Origin: Paguma larvata
Taxonomy: Eukaryota > Chordata > Mammalia > Carnivora > Viverridae
Direction of reading: 5' to 3'
Length of the DNA: 64,000 nt
NCBI GenBank assembly: GCA_030068075.1
Contig: CM057826.1
Location: forward strand, 73,939,312 to 74,003,311
Positions within the stretch are counted from its first letter, which is position 1. Every line of letters starts with the position of its first letter. The position numbers and the translations under genes are program-made. This document shows positions 46,210 to 58,737 of the stretch, piece by piece. The notes under the pieces were generated by a model that saw only the letters and a list, made by a program, of their open reading frames with translations, was not told where the DNA came from and did not search any database.

Positions 46210-47000
46210 CACAGGATGGAAATCCCTGAAAGAAAGGAAGTAAATGAGATGAGCTGCATGATCGCCGGGTTTTCTGCCTGAATGCATATTCCTGACTGTA
46301 GTTCTGGGAGAGGAGGCGCAAAAGTAGTCTTCTCAAATTGAGTAGACACAGATCAGAACTTGAGGCTATTGACATGGCTAGAATTTTCAGAGCAGGGTAT
46401 CAGAGAAAAGATATCTATGTAGAGAAGGAGGTTCAGAAATGTGTACACAGCTCGCCACGGGCCTTTGGCTGCAGACTAAGCTGAACATGTGCAAATGACA
46501 CTCCAAGAGGCTGCAGAAATAATGACTGCCAAAAGACATGCAACTATTAGGGAGCCTTGAGCTAAGCAACTGTGCAGCTGGCACAGAACAGATGTTGTAA
46601 TTACAGGTAGCCATTGTGGAGAGACTTCGTTTAATATGATAGGTGGCAAAGAGATCATGCTTTACTGGGGATCTGATTCTAGATCTCAAAGCCTGCTCTC
46701 GACTGCAACTGACAAAGATTTTTTTTAAAGACTTGGAAAGGTAAAGACTATGTGTAAATAAATTAACTGTCAGATGGGACAAAATAAATGCCTCATTAAG
46801 GAAAGCAAGAACATGTAAATAATCAGTAATATTCATAATGTCCAGTATGCTGTGAAAAATAGACATGCAAAAGCAATTAACGAGACCCATAACTAGGGGA
46901 ATGCCAATCAATAATGAAAAGAAGAGTGTCAGAATTAGCAGATGATTTCATAACAGCTATTTAATATTAGTACAAATTTTAGAAGTAATTTTAAGGGCAA
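46210..47000 (+). mobile_element. probable old retroelement remnant (L1M-like 3' region)
   Basis: The text 'gtccagtatgctgtgaaaaa', 'cgagacccataactagggga', 'atgccaatcaataatgaaaa' and 'cagaattagcagatgatttc' parallels an old mammalian LINE-associated repeat ('acccataatcaggag...aatcaatagaaacag...gaattagcagacaagg'). An antisense 174-codon frame (46387-46911), the longest in the window, lies inside it. I regard that frame as accidental. Confidence 0.45.
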
Positions 47001-48499
47001 TTTTGACTTTAAATTTTAATTTCCTGTATAAGATGCAACTCTTCCATACCTCACATTAAATTAGTACATAGTAGTTATGATAAATCAAAGAGTACATGCA
47101 TACAAAAATACAAAAATACATTTATTTGGCTGGCAGGGGAATATGAGAATATTGTAAGTAGGAGAAACATCAGAGTAGGGTATAGAGAGAAATTGACCTG
47201 TTCTGTAACAAGGGTTGTATAGAGGGTAGAGTATTTGAAATGGTAAAAGATGAAATTTGAGAATTATGAAGGAGCCAGTTGACATGGATTTTGAAACCAG
47301 ACTGATGGGTTTGCATTGACCCTAACCATAGTGCGTATTCAAGAAATATCTTGATATATCCAATTTTTATATGTAAAAAGTGTGGAAAATGATATACTGG
47401 AAAAGTGAGAATCTGTTGCCATTACTGCAGGTTAGAAAGCGTAGTTGCTATGTGTCTACTGGTGTACTTCATATGTTGAAGTTGAAAGAACTGTACAGTT
47501 AAAGTCATCTGTCATACAATGCCTTCTGACTGAGCACAACACAGAAGAAAAGACTATTTTCTATAACTTCTGATGATAATTGCATCTAGGTAAATTAGTG
47601 GAATGACTTAGGATCACCGATGCCGGGGAATAATCATTATCAACAATAAATGAATAAGATCCCTGCCTTGAAATTAGTGTCTATCACATTGTTGTATTGT
47701 AATAACTTTGGGATACTCCATATCTTTCAAATTTATTATAAAGGGTGCCAGCAGTTTTAATATTGATAGCGATTCAACTTTGAAGTACACTTTTTCTATT
47801 TTTCAATTTTCTCATAAGCATTTATTTCAGGTTAGTTAAAAAATATCTTGAGATTTTAAGGTAGCCATTGTAGGTGCTTATCTGTTTGACTCAGAATTTT
47901 ATCTATGTTATGCAATCAAAATAAAAAGAAAGACATTAGATGTTAGACTAATATACAATAGCAATCATATTTTCACAGTTTTTGTTCTCAACTTTTTAAA
48001 TGTAGACACTTTCAATTTTCTCATTAATTGAAGTGATAAAAATGTTGTAAATGTTATCTTAAAAACAAATATATAGTAACTAATGGCCATGTTTATATTT
48101 TTACTTATTGAGATTCTATGTGTAAGATTTTGCTTGGAAAAAAGTGTTCATTTGCTGACAACATTTAAAACCCTACTCTGAGTTACTGATCAAAAAGGGA
48201 ACTGAAAAAAGATGGGTAGCATTGACAGAGAATTAGAATTCTGTGAAGGTAAATATTAGACAAGTAGAGTTGGATGTAGTGACATTAAGCTACATTATAT
48301 GTATTTATAAGTTATCTTTATTGATTTCCAAGGAAAAGAAATATGGGCGAGGCCTCCAAAGAAGTAAAAAAGGAAAACACAAATAGCTATCTCTACGTTT
48401 TGTAGACATCTCAAGTTGAGAGAAATTGAGGAGAAATTGCAGAGTGTCTATTGCAAACTTTAGCTCATAAATACCCAGTTTGAAACACACAGAGTTTTA
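47001..48499. other. anonymous AT-rich non-coding sequence
   Basis: Nothing recognisable on either strand. Confidence 0.45.
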
Positions 48500-48519
48500 T
48501 TAATACATTTGTGTTCATG

Positions 48520-48995
48520 CTATAGAGCAAACATGGCTTCTGCAATTATGGCCTGGCTAGAAAGCCCTAGTACAAATGTGCCATTGCTGCTCTTCCCATT
48601 CAGAGGTGGGTTCTCTTTATCTACCCCTTTGAAAATGGTCTTGGCTCTTGCTTTTCGATCAGTGGAATGTGACAGAAACGATGCCGGGCAACTTCTGAGA
48701 CCTTGAGCTCTCTTGTAATGTGGACTTACTTCTCTGGAAGTCCATCCTGAGCTAGCCTCCTGGAGGATGAAAGATACCCGGGGAGAGGCCAGGATACTCT
48801 ATATGTTACAGGTGAACCCCAACCCCAGCCAGCCTCTCAGCTGTATGCAGCACCCTGAAGGAGTACAGGTGAGAACAGCAGAGAAATCATCCAATCACAC
48901 CAAAGATTTGTGAGAAATAACAAATCATTCTTACTTTAGGCTGCTGAGTTCTGGGGCCACTTCTTACACAACAATGTGTAACTGACACTCTGGGT
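48520..48995 (+). mobile_element. ancient MER-type repeat
   Basis: The text 'ggtcttggctcttgcttttc', 'gatcagtggaatgtgacaga', 'agcctcctggaggatgaaag' and the tail 'ggctgctgagttctggggcc' with 'ttcttacacaacaatgtgta' match a common old mammalian repeat in order. The exact family is uncertain. The 65-codon frame at 48509-48706 lies inside. Confidence 0.55.
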
Positions 48996-49032
48996 AAAAC
49001 AGGCTGTTTTTGTTGTTCATACTACCTATTTT

Positions 49033-49220
49033 TATTTATTTTATTTTTAAATAATTTTTAAATGTTTATTTTTAAGAGACTGAGAGACAGAGCATGTGTC
49101 GGGGAAGGACACAGAGAGAGGGATATACAGAATCTGAAACAGGCTTGAGCTTATGAGCTGTGAGATCAAAACCTGAGCCAAACTTGGATGCTTAACCAAC
49201 TGACCAACCCAGGCGCCCCT
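49033..49220 (-). mobile_element. felid SINE, antisense, internally deleted
   Basis: Reversed tail 'ttttaaatgtttatttttaa', GA tract, then a jump from 'gaaacaggcttgag' to 'cttatgagctgtgagatcaa', so part of the middle is missing. Head complement ends 'accaacccaggcgcccc'. Flanks 'catactacctatttt' (49018-49032) and 'catatcacctatttt' (49221-49235) are slightly diverged target-site duplications. Confidence 0.9.
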
Positions 49221-49235
49221 CATATCACCTATTTT

Positions 49236-51549
49236 AAAATTCACATGTGTCATACTCACAACTATGTGGTTTGATGAATAATGCAATACTGTTTAAGATT
49301 TTTCTGGGGTAGTTGAAAGTAGTAGAAATATCAACAACTATTTTCTCCTTTTGTGTGTAAAGGCATATTATAATAGAAGGATCAACTAAATTTTCTAGAA
49401 GAAATAATGTAAGATTTGAAAATTTAAAGCTACAATTTGAGAAGGATTTGCTTTCTGGGTGGTTTGAGTCAAGTTATTTCATCTCTCTAGGTCTCCATTT
49501 GTTCTGTTTGATTAAAAAGAATTTTAAGACAGATAATTCCAAGTTTATAAGCCTATACATATGTTCTGATTGTTGTTGTTATTTATATATTTATAGTTGA
49601 ATAAATTTCTTTGCATAAGTTGTCAGTATTTTATTTATTTTATTTAACATACTGTATAGCTGAATGTAAACTATGAGGAGATTATCGAAGATATTATTCC
49701 AGGTGTTTTACTGGAAAATATCTAAATTATTGAAACAACTTTTATGGCAGGTAATCTACTTCAGTGCTAGGTTATACTAGTGTTTTATTCACGTTGATAT
49801 TAACAAGAATAAATTTTTAATTAAATAATAAGTGAAACTAATATATTTTCATGACTCTGAAAGCCACAAACTAAAATTATGAATACTGAGTGAATAGATG
49901 AAGGCTAAATAAATAATATATATCATCCATATGCATTTATCAAATGATATATTCATACGGTAAGAAGGCTCTCTCATGGACTTCTGGGTGTGGCATCTTA
50001 TTCATTGGTGGCATGATAATCAGTCGTCTTTTGACCATATGTGACAAGTCAAATAAGGAAGAAAAAGTACTCGCTAAAATACTTAAATTATCCAATGTAA
50101 GCAGATTTGCTCACAAAGAGGTGACACCAGCAACCCTTTTACTGGCAATTTGAAAATTTATTTTATGTCACTCATAAGCTTTGGTTTTGCTCCCTGTGAT
50201 TATTACAATGTATCATGTGTAATTCCAGTTGTATGCAAAAATCTCTTTCTTATTTATAGACACTTGTGCAATATGTGTCATACATTTAAAATTTTTGCTT
50301 TTGTTTTGAATTTTCACTCTGAAGTTTAGGAGATAAAAGAATTTAGAATAGTGACTAGTAGAACTGGATGAAGTTGGGATATATAATTATTATTGGTCTC
50401 CTTAAGCAACTTATGAATGGCTTATAAACTATTGAAAAGTAATTAAATTAGGGTCCAATGTATTTTATGATATTATGAGGTGTTTAAAGACACTGGATAT
50501 TTGAAAACTGTAGTCAATGATAAAGAATGAAGAATAAAAATACCTTTTTGAATCATATTTGCAAAGAATTTTTTTTAATTTAGATTGATAGTACAAATGG
50601 TTAAATAAAAGTAGTTTGTCTCAGAGAAACTCAGTTTTGTTTATAAAAGTTTCTTGGCCCTATTATTTTTATTTTGCATCTCTTCATAAATGTTTTGTTG
50701 CCATATTTATCTTTATTTAAGTATGCTTAGATATAAATAACCCTGAATTTTAATTTATCCATTAGGGTTTGTCTATCAAGTTTATTTCTACAGAAAAGAC
50801 AAGAGAACTGAAGAAAAAAATAGAGGTTTATTACATTCTGTTAATTTATTTAAGGAACATCTGATATTCTTGCTTGCTATGAGAATGGAGGTGTATTTAT
50901 TTTTGTACTACTTCAATTATACATACAGTCAACCCAAAATTTCTTCATTGAAGCACCACTCTTTCTTTAGATCAAGAGCTATATCTTTCTCTCACTTTAG
51001 AAAATTCTGTTGGACTATAATCCCCTATGCTTTACTCACATTTATAGGACAAAGTGACTTACTGAGTTTAATCAATAGTTTATATTCTTAATGCCAATGA
51101 GATTGTAGCCACTCAGTCATGAGGACTGTACTCTATATCATACATATGTTTAATAAATTGTTTCACCAACCATTAAAACTTAGGAGACAGAATAAGTATG
51201 AGATGAGAAAAATCCCTCAAAGCCCTGTTAACCTTCATGGATGTACTAATATAGCTCTCTGAAGACTGAGAAAGGGCAATGGAAAGGAGAAACATGTCTC
51301 AAGGTACAGAAAGTAAAATAAAGAGATGTCCTCAGTGATCCAAATAGTTCTTCCACAGGTTTTTAAAGCAAAGTTGAATCTCTCAAGGTTGAAACACCAA
51401 GGGCTGGGTTTCAGTATTTACTTCATTGGAAACAAGGTAACTTCTAATAACACTGGTCGAGATAACTAAGAAATGTCATATGATATGTATGACATTAATT
51501 AAAATGCAAATATGTATGTTTGCATAAGAAAAGTCACATAACAAACTGA
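49236..51549. other. anonymous AT-rich non-coding sequence
   Basis: No gene, RNA or recognisable transposon. Short frames (49944-50153, 50870-51091) have no domain. Confidence 0.45.
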
Positions 51550-51554
51550 ATCTG

Positions 51555-51700
51555 AAGTCAGAAAATACCATCCTTTGACCTAAGGGCTATTGGAATGGCC
51601 ACCATAAAATCACTTATTCTTTTTAGACCTAAGTTTCTTTATCTGTAAAATGAAGGATTTAGATCTACTGATCTTTTTCAACTTTAAAATTCTGTGATTT
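51555..51700 (+). mobile_element. MIR-like ancient SINE fragment
   Basis: 'gacctaagtttctttatctg', 'taaaatgaaggatttagatc' and 'actttaaaattctgtgattt' match the 3' part of a MIR-type ancient SINE. Diverged, ends approximate. Confidence 0.5.
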
Positions 51701-52925
51701 TTGCTGATTAGTAAACCATATTTACAAGAGCAATTAAGTTATATTTCCTTGTTATTCTATGGAGTTAGACTAAGGTAAAGATAAAACATTAGTACGGAAA
51801 CCATTCCTTATTATATTTCTTGAGCATCCACATCCTGCTCCCCAAAACTAGTTATGTGCTCCTTTGTTGTATATATTAGATATTATTGGGCATCAAAATA
51901 CAAATTGGATTTTTAAACTATATAAGAAACGAAAGCAATCAGTTATCCTTTGTGTTGTGAAGGTACCAGCAATGAAGGGATCTACCGGAACTGGTAGCAG
52001 TGAATCAGAGTGCCTAGCAGGAAGTAAGTCTATACCACTTATAAAATTACAGAGATTCTACATTTCTTCTTTGAGTTCTTGATCTTGATAAGGAACGTCT
52101 TGTATACGATAAATCTATACGAGAATTAAAAAGAAATGTCATCTCTTAAGTATTTGTTCGCTTAGGAGACTAAAAATCAACTTCTTACGGTACAGAAAGT
52201 TGAAGGGCTTATTTCAGCGCACACCGTTACATTGTTGGTGCTCCCTAATGTGTGAATAAATAAAGGTAAAGAACCGCACTATCATATCACTTGGTTAAAT
52301 GATGGAGGTCTAGTATTCACGGTCATGTTCAAAGGGAAACTATGAAATGAGAAATTTACAGTTTGGGGTTTTTTGCTTTTAATTAGGAGATTTCTAAAGG
52401 AGAATCCATTAGAATATGTATTGGAGAGAAAGAAAAATGAGACTACATGAAGTACGTGGAGAAGATACTGAGGAAAATTGGGGCCATCAGGCACTTATTG
52501 GGAATGCCAAATATATGATTCTGTTAACAATTCATTTTTTTGACAGCATGCAAGAATTGTGAACCTAAGATTATCGAACAGATAAACTTATTAATTTGTT
52601 TTTGTCTATTTCCTAAAATCTTTTGAGGCTTGGACTTACCCGTGGCATTTGGAAAGATTTCTGACATTATCAATAAAGCAGTTTCCCACATCACCTTAAC
52701 AATTTGTATGAGATGCAATTGCAGAAATATGGAGAAAATATAAATGCAGAAGAGAGCAGCATTTGTGAAATCATTAAGACCCCTTAATACAATTTGAGTA
52801 AATATCTAGGCCAAGATTTTGAAGATAGGTATTCACATAATGAATAATAATAAGTCATATTTTAGCACGTAAATATACAAAGAGTTATGAGGCAAAATAG
52901 TGTCTCCAACTGACTACTAGTAATT
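51701..52925. other. anonymous AT-rich non-coding sequence
   Basis: Nothing I can name. Frames at 51864-52082, 52282-52494 and 52524-52718 are short and show no domain. Confidence 0.45.
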
Positions 52926-52929
52926 TTGT

Positions 52930-53155
52930 ATTGCTGGAATATAATGTCCAAAGATCAGAATACAGCAAGAAAGAAGGAAAGAAGACAATTTAAAAAGTCA
53001 GTGCAGTAGTCTAGGCAAATGTAGAAAGGACCAGATCTAAGTTAGTGGCATCTAGTTGGAGAGGAAAAAATAGATTCAAGTGGAACTTAGGAAACAGGAT
53101 CTTTGAAATTTGGTGACTATTGGAAGTAGGGGATATCCTTAAGCACTTTGTTTTA
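52930..53155 (+). mobile_element. ancient interspersed repeat, family not assigned
   Basis: 'gtgcagtagtctaggcaaat', 'ttagtggcatctagttggag' and 'aaatagattcaagtggaact' follow the ancient purine-rich repeat also suspected at 8120-8770. Confidence 0.4.
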
Positions 53156-53274
53156 AGAGCCTTATTTATTTAAATAAATAAGATGGCAGATTTATTAGGG
53201 CAAGAATTGTCCTAAAGTCTTTACATGATGGTTGTTATAGGTATATGCTTGCCATTTAAAAACCTAGATGGTTA

Positions 53275-53425
53275 GGGGTTCCTGCGTGGCTCAGTTGGTT
53301 AAGCCTCTAACTCTTGGTTTCAGCTCAGGTCATGGTCTCATGGTTTCATGAGTTCCAGCCCCATCTCGGGTTCTGCATTGAGATTCTATTGCCCTCTTTC
53401 TCTGCTCCTCTGCCATTTGCTCTCT

Positions 53426-53461
<36 letters not shown>

Positions 53462-53530
53462 CCTCAAAATAAATAATAAACTTAAAAATAAACTTAAAAA
53501 TGGAACTTACAGAATAAAATAAAATAAAAT
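53275..53530 (+). mobile_element. felid SINE, sense, with long TSD
   Basis: Head 'ggggttcctgcgtggctcag', box A 'TGGCTCAGTTGG', box-B region in 'gagttccagcccc', a (CT)n tract at 53421-53458 and a long tail ending in (AAAAT)n at 53514-53531. Perfect 16-bp target-site duplications aaaacctagatggtta lie at 53259-53274 and 53531-53546. Confidence 0.95.
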
Positions 53531-53546
53531 AAAACCTAGATGGTTA

Positions 53547-54390
53547 AATTATTCACTTTTCATCCAGATAGCTTATTGATGAGTAGACAGAGGGAAGCAG
53601 TTAAAATACAGTGTGATTCATTTTAAAAATAGTAATCATGAAAGATAAAATATAAATTTAATTAGTATGGATTTATTTAAATCCTAAAGCCAGTTAAATG
53701 TCATACAACAATATTTTTATGATATTCAGTACCTTCTAATTCCTTTTTACTATTTTGATAATATATTTCAAAAGTACCCACAAACATCTTTGATTTTAGT
53801 TGTCATATAAAAGGATAAAGTAGCAATTCCTTTCTGGCAAAAAAACAAAACCACAGCAACTTTTGTTTCTTTGATGTATGCATCTTTCTTAATATCTCCA
53901 TCTGCGTCCCCTTCCACAATACAGCTAATTAAATTTTTGTTTTCTTACACACTGTAAATGCAGCTGGAATGCCCTAGTTACTAAAAATGGGTAAAGTAAC
54001 GTAATTCTTGCTAGAATCCGTTTGATTACAGACATGCTCACTACAACCAGGCAACGGCAATTCCTTGTTGAGAAAAAGAGGAAATATTTTTAAAAATCGA
54101 TTTCAAAATATTTCATTTTTTAGCAATCACCATTGCTGGGCACAGTCCTAAGAGTTATTCTGTTATTAAAAGTAAAACAAAACAAAACAAAACAAAACAA
54201 AAGCAAAACAAAAAACAAAAAAGGAAATTAATAGCTTAATAATGTAAGAAATATTTATAAGAAGATATCTACTCTATTTAGCTGCCTTCTAAAATATAGT
54301 CAATATCAATGTTATACACATTTATGTGTGTTTATACATACATGTGTGTCTTCCAATTATTGGATATCGTCAATAGATACGTTTATGGGC
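53547..54390. other. non-coding sequence, includes (AAAAC)n
   Basis: No gene. An (AAAAC)n tract with interruptions lies at 54170-54220. The section 53880-54060 is less AT-rich and holds several transcription-factor-like motifs. Confidence 0.4.
54170..54220 (+). repeat. (AAAAC)n simple repeat
   Basis: Seven or so AAAAC units with a 'gc' interruption. It has no SINE body attached on either side. Confidence 0.9.
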
Positions 54391-54394
54391 TATA

Positions 54395-54915
54395 TTTTGC
54401 TGCTTAACTAACAATCACATCCCAGTGGACTTAAATACTTTTTTAGCTCCTGATTCTGTGTATAATCACTTTGGGTGGGACTCAGCAGGTAAGTGCTCAC
54501 AATGGTTTAACTTAGGTCTACTCATGCATCTGTAGTTGTTTACTGGTCAGGTGGGCAGCTCAGCTTTTAAGTGTTGATTGACTATTGGCTAGAATAGCAG
54601 GCAAGTAGGTTATGAATTTCTTATCATTCAGTTGGCTCATTCAAGTTTGTTTCAATGATGGTAATAGATATCAAGAATGGAGATAAGGCAAGCCCCAATG
54701 CTTAATTACTATTCAAATCTCTGCTTGTGACATATTTGCCACTGTCTGATTAGTCAGAGCAAGTCACAAGGTCAAGTACAAGGTCAGTGTAGCACGCACA
54801 TTCTAATAGGGCAGGAATACGGACAGACATGGAGACATGAACAAATTAGTGACAATTATTGCACCAGTTTATGGCGACATGATACTCAGAGGGTCCACCT
54901 ATGTCTGTCTTCTAT
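54395..54915 (+). mobile_element. ancient MER-type repeat
   Basis: 'ttgctgcttaactaacaatc', 'ctcctgattctgtgtataat', 'cactttgggtgggactcagc', 'ctactcatgcatctgtagtt' and 'gattagtcagagcaagtcac' are in the order of a common old mammalian repeat whose better copies read 'gattctgtgggtcagcaatttgggctgggctcagc'. I cannot name the family with confidence. Confidence 0.5.
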
Positions 54916-55309
54916 CTGTCTGCAGGTCAACGGACTAAATGACTAAATTCAGGTTCTACCTTTATAGTACAACCACTGACCCACCATAGGCCCTTTCGCT
55001 GAAACTAATGGCATGATTTGAAAGAAATGATGTGACCAGAGCAGCACCTCTCAGGCTAGCATTTTATATTTCATAAATTCTGTCTTCCTAATTACTAATG
55101 TATCTACTTGTTTTAAAATCTGGAAATATATGTGATTTTTCTAACTCCAGTTGCAGACAGACACTGAGGTAACCGCCAGGGATTCTTTCTTTCTTATATA
55201 ATCCCTTACTTGTGACTTGCTTCTTATTTATAGACTATGCAAAAAAGGATGTCATTCTCATGATTACATTGCATTTTATAAGATTTTGTCTTGCTGGCAG
55301 TCTTCTTCC

Positions 55310-55645
55310 TAGTTGAATAAGTAAATTTCTGTGTTGTGAAATGCCCATGGAAGGGACCAGGTGTCAGGGAACTGTAGGTGGCCTTTCTCTAGAAGCTGAG
55401 GGTGGCCTCTAGATGACAGCCAGCAAGAACCTGGGGTCAGCAGTTACAGCTCAGAAATGGATTCATTCCCTTTTAAGTCTCCAGATAAAAACGAAGCTCT
55501 GATGGATACTTTGCATGGGACCTTGTGAGAGGTCCAGTCAGAGGACCTAGTCCAGAGATGCCGGCACAAGGAAACTTAGATAATGAAAGCGTGTTGTTTT
55601 AAACCACTAAGGCTTGGAAATTTGTTATAATAATCCACTTCTACA
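55310..55645 (+). mobile_element. ancient retroelement-derived repeat with MLT/MER-type tail
   Basis: 'ggtggcctctagatgacagc', 'cagcaagaacctggggtcag', 'gaccttgtgagaggtccagt' and the tail 'gttgttttaaaccactaagg', 'cttggaaatttgttataata' match the same type as 11640-12015, on the same strand. Confidence 0.5.
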
Positions 55646-56714
55646 TATCTACACTGTTAAATGTACACTGAAAAATGTATCTACATTTTAAGTTAAGATC
55701 TACACTGAAGAATGTTTAAATTTGGACTTGCTTGTTTTTATTTAAGGCATATTTCTCCACAAAGCCTAAAAAAAAAAAAAAAGAAAAAAAAGGCAATAGC
55801 TTTATGTTTTATGAGTCAATGGAAATGCATACATTTCTTGCATCACACATTTTCCAGACTCTGTCAACATATTTTCATACATTATACTTCAGATTAAGGC
55901 AGAAGTTCTATTTAATTAGCTTTGGGAATAGAAGACTTAATTGAAACAATTTGAAAATTGTTATTTCCTCACTGTATTCGGCCCTAAGCCCTGACATGAT
56001 ATATGTGGCTACAACCTTATTTCTTCCAAAATAGTAGGAAATAATCTCTTTCATTTTCATTGTAAAGTACTGTGAATTTTCAATGGCTAATCTCTACAAG
56101 TTAATTATGTATTTAACCTAAAACCATTTTAATATATGCAGAGGTCTTCATGTGTTATGTCAAGGACATGTGTTCTATTCACTATCCAAAGATGAATTCA
56201 GTGAAACAGAGGACTAGCTTATCATTGATTAACTTTAGCTTATATTGATTATAAGTAACAAGTGATTTTTTTTTCTGGTATGCAATTATTTTAATAGAAA
56301 GTTGTACTACCGTTTTATTATTTTCATCTTCTGTGAATATATACACTACGCTCATTTTTATGTTATGTGAAATGAGTATCGGCTGGAAAAAAATAATTTT
56401 GATATAATTTTGATATTGAAGCATTCTGTATCCATAAAATTGGTACTGTGATGGTAATGTTAGTGAGTTAAAAAGCCCAGTGGAATTTCAAGGGATATAT
56501 TTGGAAGAAAAAAGGCTATAGTATAATTGAGATTAATAAGATTACTTAGTTAAAATAAAGTATCCTCTAGTTGTTTTCCCTTTAAAATGTTTTCCTTTTT
56601 TTCTTTTTTTTCTACTATTTTTCCCAAAATTAACATGTCCATTTGAAATGGAAGTTTCAGAATTAAGTCCTATAATGCTATATGGTAGAGTAGCAGAGGT
56701 AAGCAGAGCTTAAT
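55646..56714. other. anonymous AT-rich non-coding sequence
   Basis: No gene or repeat. An impure A-run lies at 55769-55791. Frames at 55712-55944 exist because of it. Confidence 0.45.
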
Positions 56715-56733
56715 AAAAGTGCATCTGTCTTAA

Positions 56734-56963
56734 AGTTTATGTATTTATTTTGAGAGAGAGAGACAGAGACAGAGGGAGAGAGAGAGAGAACACCATCAGG
56801 GGAAGGTCAGAGAGAGAGGGAGAGAAAGAGAGAGAATCCCAAGCAGTCTCTGTGCTGACAGCACAGAGCCTGGTGTGGGGCTCGAACTCACGAACTATGA
56901 TATCATTACCTGAACTGAAATTAAGAGTTGGATGCTTAACTGACTGAGCCACCCAGGTGCCCC
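56734..56963 (-). mobile_element. felid SINE, antisense
   Basis: Reversed tail 'agtttatgtatttattttga', a long GA-rich tract, 'gtgctgacagcacagagcct', box-B complement and head ending 'gagccacccaggtgcccc'. The left flank 'aaaagtgcatctgtctta' (56715-56732) and right flank 'aaaagtgcatctatttta' (56964-56981) are diverged target-site duplications. Confidence 0.94.
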
Positions 56964-57119
56964 AAAAGTGCATCTATTTTAAATGAGAAAAGGTTACCAT
57001 TGTCTTCCAGAATTACTCTGAGGAGAAAGAAAGTATAAGTGAAGAGAAAGTAAGAGATAAGTGCAAGTGATGACAACCTTATAACGATATGAAAACAGTG
57101 TAGGTTTTTATTTTTATTA

Positions 57120-58636
57120 ATTTTTCTCAGAATCTATTGATTTATCTTTTTTAGTTTGTACAATGGGGTATTTCTCTTATAACAGTATAATCATAATGAC
57201 TTCATATATATGCATTGTGAAATGATTACGACAATCAAGTTAATACATACATCGCCTCAAATAGTTCTTGCTTTTTTTGTGTGTGCTAAGAACATAAGAT
57301 ATACTCATTTTGCAAGTTTCAAGTACACAATACAGTGCTAACAGCCATAATCACTACGCTATACATTAGATGACCAGAACTTAATTCATTTTATAATATA
57401 AAGTTTGTACACTTTGACCAACACATCCCCATTTCCCCCACCCTCTAGGCCCAAGATCTACTGTTCTACTCTCTGTTTCTAAGAATTCAACTTTCTAAAT
57501 TCCACAAATAAATGAGATCATACAATATTTCTTTCTATGTCTGGCTTGCTCCATTTGGCGTTACGTGTTTTAGGTTCACCCATGTGGTCACAAATGGAAG
57601 CCTTTCCTTCCTATTTATTATTGAATAATATCTCCTTATGTATATGAATACATTGAGAATAATTCTACATTGAACAGGGAATGCAGATATTTCTTTGAGA
57701 GACTGATTTTATTTCCTTCGGATATGTATTCAGAAGTGGAATTACTGGATCATATAACAGTTTTATTTTTAATTTTTTCAGGAAACTCCATACTGCTTTT
57801 CATAGTGGTTATACCAGTTTACACAGTGGTATCCCAGTAGCATACAAGTGCTCCCTTATTCCATACTCTTGCCAACCCTTTTTATCGCTTGACCTTTTGT
57901 TACTAGCTGTTCTAGCAGGTATGAGGTGATATCTCGCTGTGGTTTTGACTGGCATTTCCCATTGATTAGTAATGTTGAGCACACTTTCATATACCTGTTT
58001 GCCATTTGTATGTTTTCTTTGGAAAAATGTCTGTTCTTGTCAATTTTCATATGGGTGTTTATTTATTTATTTATTTTTGCTATTGAATTTTTCAAGTTCC
58101 CCTATATATGGTTGATATTAACCCCTTATCAGATATATGATTTGCAAATATTTTCTCTCTTTCCAAAGGTTGCCTTTTCATCTTGTTGGTTGTTTCTTCT
58201 CCTGTACAGAAACTTTATAGTTGGATTGAGCCTCACTTGTTTTTTGTTTTTTTTTTTTTTTACTTTTGTTACCTTTCTTTTTGGTGTCATATCCAAGAAT
58301 CATTTTCAAGACCAATATAAATGAAAATTTTCCGTAAATTTTTTCATAGAGTTTTATATTTTTACATGTTACATTTAAGTCTTTAATCCATTTTAAATTA
58401 ATTTTTATGTATCATGGAAGGGTCCGAATCAATGTTATCCAGTTTTCCAACACTGTTTATTAAAAAGACTGTTGTTTCTCTATTATTCTTTGTGTCCTTG
58501 TCAAAAATTAGTTGACCATGGATGTGTGAGTTTATTTCTGTGCTCTCGACTCTGTTCTGTTGGTCTATGTGTTTGCTTTTTATGAAGATACCATACTGTT
58601 TTGTTTACTATAGCTTTGTAATATAGTTTTGCTTAA
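57120..58636 (-). mobile_element. old L1 3' part, antisense (3' UTR and ORF2 C-terminal region)
   Basis: 57120-57700 is the complement of an L1 3' UTR; 57700-58636 is the complement of the ORF2 C-terminal region. The minus-strand frame 57856-58050 reads MKIDKNRHFSKENIQMANRY, a recognisable stretch of ORF2p. The block stops at 58636, where sequence jumps to a second copy of the same L1 region. Many stops and no intact frame. Confidence 0.82.
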
Positions 58637-58698
58637 CATAATACATTCTAATTCTATCTACGTTGATGCAGATTCTTTTTGATCAGCAAGTAATATCC

Positions 58699-58737
<39 letters not shown>

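Noticed and set aside
46387..46911. Antisense open frame of 174 codons, the longest in the window
   Set aside because: It lies across sequence that looks like an old LINE-associated repeat on the opposite strand. The protein has no domain I recognise, and its composition resembles translated non-coding DNA.
1871..56963. tRNA genes suggested by A and B boxes
   Set aside because: All such boxes found lie in the heads of tRNA-derived SINEs with A-rich tails and TSDs, not in stand-alone tRNA genes.
57926..58324. Plus-strand open frame of 132 codons, rich in F and L
   Set aside because: It is the antisense shadow of L1 ORF2; the real coding text is on the minus strand and broken.
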